Shown piece after piece: positions 60,919-64,000 of a stretch of 64,000 nt of DNA. The position numbers and the translations under genes were made by a program. Under the pieces are notes generated by a model that worked only from the letters and a program-made list of their open reading frames with translations, did no database searches and was not told the origin of the DNA. The stretch comes from RUG100 sp050953425 (GTDB taxonomy: Bacteria; Bacillota; Clostridia; Peptostreptococcales; Anaerovoracaceae), in contig JBMNMQ010000003.1 of the NCBI GenBank assembly GCA_050953425.1, forward strand, positions 248,001 through 312,000. Direction: 5' to 3'. Position 1 is the first letter of the stretch. The number at the start of each line of letters is the position of its first letter.

Positions 60919-61371
60919 GGCAGCGGTGTGTTCGCAGGTTCGCCGGCGCATCGCCGGGAATTCGTAAAAGAGCGACAGGGGTTTTCCTGCGGACGCTTGT
61001 CCTCGGCCGTCAGTGGTATGTTTGCAGCTCTGTCGAGAGACAGCGTGCAGCGCGACAAAGCAACGCCGAGCTTACCTCCAGGCACTTGTCCTCGGGCGCA
61101 TAGAGGTTTGTCTGCGGGATTGCGGTCGCAATCCCGCAGACAATGCTCCGCGCGCCCTGCGGAGGTGCCTTGCGGCAAGACTCGGCGTTTGTGGTTTCCG
61201 TATATGGTCGTTATTGACAGAGCTGCCAACAGCGCTTCGCCCGGCCCGCGGAGGCGTCCTGCGGAAAAGCCCGTCGCGCTCATTGCTCCCGGTCTGCGAT
61301 GCGCTTTGGCGAAGCCTGCCAACAGCGCTTCGCCCGGCCTGCGGAGGCGTCCTGCAAAATATGGCCGGTGT
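60919..61371. repeat. 453-bp direct repeat, left copy
   Basis: Nearly identical to 62142-62594 (constant offset 1223; I counted only a few single-base differences). It contains a 17-bp perfect inverted repeat (61108-61124 with 61127-61143) and several GCTTCGCCCGGC-type subrepeats. Open frames run through it on both strands but none resembles a protein. It is non-coding or a small repeat element. Confidence 0.9.
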
Positions 61372-61481
61372 TTCTTTTCCGCCGTATTCGCTCCAATGAT
61401 TATTTCGTTATCAAAGTGCACTCTCGCCCGAATTTCCATGACACCGGCTCTGATCATATCATATCTCGGCCCACGTTAAAA

Positions 61482-61760
61482 TCAGCAGTAGTAATGTGAT
61501 TTTCCAAAATATTTCTTCCACTTTTCAACAACATCAACAGAACGAGCTTCAATAATTCGCATGATGTTTCGCAGCGCAGCTGGCGGAATTTGAGAATTAT
61601 TATTGCAGAGCAAACATTTCCCAGTCTGTGTGATCCATATTTTTGTGGAGTTTTCTATCGGTTTTCCTTTGGATACATGAACATGCACCGGCTCCAATGG
61701 ATTCCCTTCATTGCTCCAGAAATATACCCAATAGGAACCAATCCTAAAAAGCTGAGGCAT
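61482..61760 (-). CDS. DUF4160 protein
   Basis: A 92-residue protein from ATG 61760 (GGAGG seven bases upstream). PQLFRIGSYWVYFWSNEG, then EPVHVHVSKG and the acidic/hydrophobic core are typical of DUF4160, small proteins often coded with a partner in toxin-antitoxin-like pairs. It overlaps the partner gene by 17 bases. It is AT-rich in GC-rich surroundings and bracketed by the 453-bp repeats. The function is not established. Confidence 0.82.
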   Translation of the reverse strand: MPQLFRIGSYWVYFWSNEGNPLEPVHVHVSKGKPIENSTKIWITQTGKCLLCNNNSQIPPAALRNIMRIIEARSVDVVEKWKKYFGKSHYYC

Positions 61761-62016
61761 GCTCAAATCCTCCTTCTGCTGCGAATTGCAGAATCAGATG
61801 CGCCGTAGAACGAATGATATCCATATATCGAGCGACTTCGCCCTCATCAAAGCCCGTAACTTCCTCGATTTCATATGACGGAAGATACACTGTCATATGA
61901 TGAAAACAATCTCTCTCATCGGGCTTTTCAATATAAACTTTCACAGATCCATCTTTCAGCGTCTGGGAATGAACGATTTCAGTATCATCGTCAAGTGTTA
62001 ATAATGGATACATCAT
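61744..62016 (-). CDS. Small partner of the DUF4160 gene
   Basis: A 90-residue protein from ATG 62016 (AGGAGG upstream), opening MMYPLLTLDDDTEIVHS and containing VYIEKPDERDCFHHMTVYLPSYE. Similar small proteins occur with DUF4160 (where DUF2442 is the commoner partner), but I cannot name the family. The two genes form one unit with overlapping ends. Antitoxin or regulator is a guess from the layout. Confidence 0.7.
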   Translation of the reverse strand: MMYPLLTLDDDTEIVHSQTLKDGSVKVYIEKPDERDCFHHMTVYLPSYEIEEVTGFDEGEVARYMDIIRSTAHLILQFAAEGGFEHASAF

Positions 62017-62141
62017 GGACTGCCTCCTAATGTTACTCCGATCAGTCTCTTCTGTTAAAAACAATTTTATTAAAAAACCACGCATAGGTCAATCCGGCAC
62101 AATATTATCCGTTAAGTCTGCACTGGTTTTCCCGTTCACAT

Positions 62142-62594
62142 GGCAGCGGTGTGTTCGCAGGTTCGCCGGCGCATCGCCGGGAATTCGTAAAAGAGCGACA
62201 GGGGTTTTCCTGCGGACGCTTGTCCTCGGCCGTCAGTGGTATGTTTGCAGCTCTGTCGAGAGACAGCGTGCAGCGCGACAAAGCAACGCCGAGCTTACCT
62301 CCAGGCACTTGTCCTCGGGCGCATAGAGGTTTGTCTGCGGGATTGCGGTCGCAATCCCGCAGACAATGCTCCGCGCGCCCTGCGGAGGTGCCTTGCGGCA
62401 AGACTCGGCGTTTGTGGTTTCCGTATATGGTCGTTTTTGACAGAGCTGCCAACAGCGCTTCGCCCGGCCTGCGGAGGCGTCCTGCGGAAAAGCCCGTCGC
62501 GCTCATTGCTCCCGGTCTGCGATGCGCTTTGGCGAAGCCTGCGAACAGTGCTTCGCCCGGCCTGCGGAGGCGTCCTGCAAAATATGGCCGGTGT
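62142..62594. repeat. 453-bp direct repeat, right copy
   Basis: The second copy of 60919-61371, same orientation. The two copies frame the DUF4160 pair (61482-62016). Confidence 0.9.
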
Positions 62595-62754
62595 TCCTTT
62601 TTCGCGTTAGGGAGGCTTGAGGTGAAGATGACGTTTCTTTCACCTGCGCTTTCAGGTGCCTTTCAGACAAGTGCCGCATAATACAGCCATAACCTCATTA
62701 CACACTTAATTGATTTCATAATCTCCTCCACTCATTCAGTAACAGACAAAGACT

Positions 62755-62779
62755 GATCCGCCGAAGGGCGGATCTTCTT
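62755..62779. terminator. Hairpin downstream of the small membrane protein
   Basis: GATCCGCC (62755-62762) pairs with GGCGGATC (62767-62774). TTCTTTTT follows on the plus strand. On the minus strand, where the gene is, the tail is less U-rich. Confidence 0.55.
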
Positions 62780-62796
62780 TTTGGTGCCACTCGTTC

Positions 62797-63081
62797 CTAG
62801 GAGGACAGGGAGCCGATGACTCCGGTGGCAAGGAGAATGCCCAAGATGATGCCGACAATGATCAGCCAGCAGAACTGCGACCGGGCGTAATTGCGGCGGT
62901 TGATGTTCGAGCTGCTGAAGCTCCAGACAATGGCGAGGATCAGTCCTACGACCGGGATGGCAAACAGCAGCTGATATCCGAAGTAGCCCCACATGCTGAT
63001 GGGCTGATACTGTGCCGGCAGCGTGGTCTGGTTCGGGTTTCCGGGGTTGTACGTGTTGTTTCCATTCGTGTTGCTGTTCAA
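62797..63081 (-). CDS. Small membrane protein with two helices
   Basis: About 94 residues from TTG 63081, which has GGAGAAGGAAAGGA upstream. The longer frame to 63240 is not supported. An Asn/Gly/Pro-rich N-terminus (NSNTNGNNTYNPGN) of about 30 residues precedes two hydrophobic helices (about 35-55 and 70-90). It resembles small dispanin/DUF4190-like membrane proteins only in layout. No function is assigned. Confidence 0.65.
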   Translation of the reverse strand: MNSNTNGNNTYNPGNPNQTTLPAQYQPISMWGYFGYQLLFAIPVVGLILAIVWSFSSSNINRRNYARSQFCWLIIVGIILGILLATGVIGSLSS

Positions 63082-63468
63082 GATTCTTTCCTTTCCTTCT
63101 CCTGAGTTTCGCTGCAGCGGGTTGCTGCAGCGGGTTGCTGCTCTCTTCGGTTTTCGGCGCGAAAAAGATCGCGCCGGAAAATCCTGAAAGATACACATAC
63201 ATTTTATCACAGATTGTACGCAAACAGAACCAAAACACATTAAATCACATCAGATTACTGTAATTTTGCGGTAAATTCGGCGAATGCTCCGGCTGTCGAC
63301 GGGTTGGCTGTTGACCCGGATCTTCAGCAGGATAGATGCGGGTATTCCTGCGTTTTTTCACGCTTTGCGCAGAATGAAACGGCCGGTCCTGCCGCTTGCC
63401 CCAGTGTTCGGCCAAACAGAAACGGCCGGCACTGTGTGCCGGCCGCTCGCAAAAGATTACGCAGAAAT

Positions 63469-64000
63469 TTATTTCACGGTGACGGTGACGCCCTTCCAGA
63501 GGCCGTTTTGGGCGACGATGTAGACGGTGCATTTGCCTTTCTTTTTGGCTTTAATTTTACCGTGTTCATTGACGACGGCCACCGCCTTGTTCGAAGACAG
63601 ATACCGCCGGTATGCGGCATGGCTGGTCTTGAGCAGCTTTTTGCCGCGTTTTACGCGGTACAGCTTTGACTTCAGAGTCTTCGTTTTTCCGGTTTTCAAT
63701 GTCGCGGAGCGAATCGCCGGCTTGATCGATTTCGTGTTCGTGAATTTCCTGTTGCCGGAAAGATTTCCCGCGATTGAGTGTGTCAGGAAACTCGAGGCGA
63801 TGTACGTCTTTTTGCCCTTTGCATATTTGTACGCGCGCACGCGGCACTTGTACGTTGTTCCGCATTGCAGGCCCTTCTTCGTCCAGACCCTCTTTTTCCC
63901 GGCGCGCACCGTTTTTACTTTTTTCAACCGGTATTTTTTGCTGCCAAAGTTGCACTTAGCGAAGTAAATGTCGTATCCGGCCGCGCCGCGGACATTTGTC
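63469..64000 (-). CDS. C-terminus of a surface protein (partial, window edge)
   Basis: The frame is open to the right edge, giving the last about 176 residues. The first part (VRGAAGYDIYFAKCNFG, KKGLQCGTTYKCRVRAYKYAKGKKTY) is a fibronectin type III-like repeat. The second (KPAIRSATLKTGKTKTLKSKL, YLSSNKAVAVVNEHGKIKAKKKGKCTVYIVA) is a BIG2-type Ig-like repeat. Such Lys-rich repeats end many secreted proteins of gut clostridia. The start and main domain are outside the window. No wall-sorting signal follows. Confidence 0.8.
   Translation of the reverse strand, partial: TNVRGAAGYDIYFAKCNFGSKKYRLKKVKTVRAGKKRVWTKKGLQCGTTYKCRVRAYKYAKGKKTYIASSFLTHSIAGNLSGNRKFTNTKSIKPAIRSATLKTGKTKTLKSKLYRVKRGKKLLKTSHAAYRRYLSSNKAVAVVNEHGKIKAKKKGKCTVYIVAQNGLWKGVTVTVK

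Noticed and set aside
60891..62681. Coding genes inside the 453-bp repeats
   Set aside because: Frames on both strands are equally open, rich in Arg/Ala/Pro, and match no family. The two repeats conserve bases, not a reading frame.

Overview
The window looks like a chromosomal segment of an anaerobic, probably host-associated member of the Bacillota (Clostridia or Erysipelotrichia type). The grounds are a Tn916-family integrase/excisionase module, sortase-type Cna-B surface proteins, a C_GCAxxG_C_C protein, lipoproteins, and no outer-membrane genes. Two base compositions are obvious by eye. Bases 1 to about 20,220 are AT-rich to mixed and carry mobile DNA. From about 20,228 onward the sequence is GC-rich host chromosome, interrupted by small AT-rich islets (21.5 kb, 61.5-62.0 kb). 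No tRNA, rRNA or CRISPR array was recognised.

Region 1 (1-9.5 kb) is a RiPP cassette: ECF sigma factor, membrane protein, ABC ATPase and permease (probable immunity/export), a 61-residue Cys-rich precursor, and a radical SAM/SPASM maturase whose start codon lies inside a perfect hairpin. An IS1380-family element follows, then an ABC exporter and a VanY-like peptidase that are both broken by single-base frameshifts. Region 2 (9.5-15.7 kb) is the terminal module of an integrative conjugative element: a 5'-truncated ECF-type double ATPase, DtxR-like regulator, KTR protein, XRE regulator, sigma-like regulator, MazF-like toxin with a Cys-rich tail, Xis and Int. Region 3 (15.7-20.2 kb) is a two-gene module, an AlbA_2/ATPase/wHTH protein plus a PHP-SMC ATPase of TrlF type, behind a promoter flanked by four copies of a 12-bp site. 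It is a candidate defence island. The island ends against a gene that looks like only the C-terminal tRNA-binding part of methionyl-tRNA synthetase.

Region 4 (20.2-30.3 kb) holds a relic of a pilin-like surface protein, a second AlbA_2 protein, a relic copy of a membrane-protein gene, a 1372-residue thioester/Cna-B adhesin with recently duplicated blocks, and an intact DUF6044-like membrane protein. Region 5 (30.4-46.7 kb) is a surface-glycan cluster with an unusual core. RfbA, RfbB and a DegT aminotransferase can make a dTDP-4-amino-4,6-dideoxyhexose. A flippase, a GT2 and a GT-C-like protein can assemble and export it. Between them lies a translationally coupled minus-strand operon (acyltransferase, 2-hydroxyacid dehydrogenase, GT2, MmgE/PrpD, TIM-barrel protein, ATP-grasp, CitE-like lyase), flanked by the separated beta and alpha subunits of a class I fumarase/tartrate-dehydratase-type enzyme. 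I infer that it makes an unusual organic acid and ligates it to a sugar or amine. This is the best candidate here for an undescribed pathway.

Region 6 (46.7-64 kb) is mostly ordinary chromosome: amidase lipoprotein, MFS transporter, C_GCAxxG_C_C protein, GH114-like secreted protein, acetyltransferase and ThrH. It then has a 2-aminoethylphosphonate uptake and catabolism locus (RpiR regulator, ABC ATPase, double permease, binding protein, PhnX-like hydrolase, PhnW). A DUF4160 gene pair follows, bracketed by near-identical 453-bp direct repeats, and last come a small membrane protein and the C-terminus of a surface protein cut by the window edge. Several genes have short tandem repeats that begin at, or include, their stop codons.
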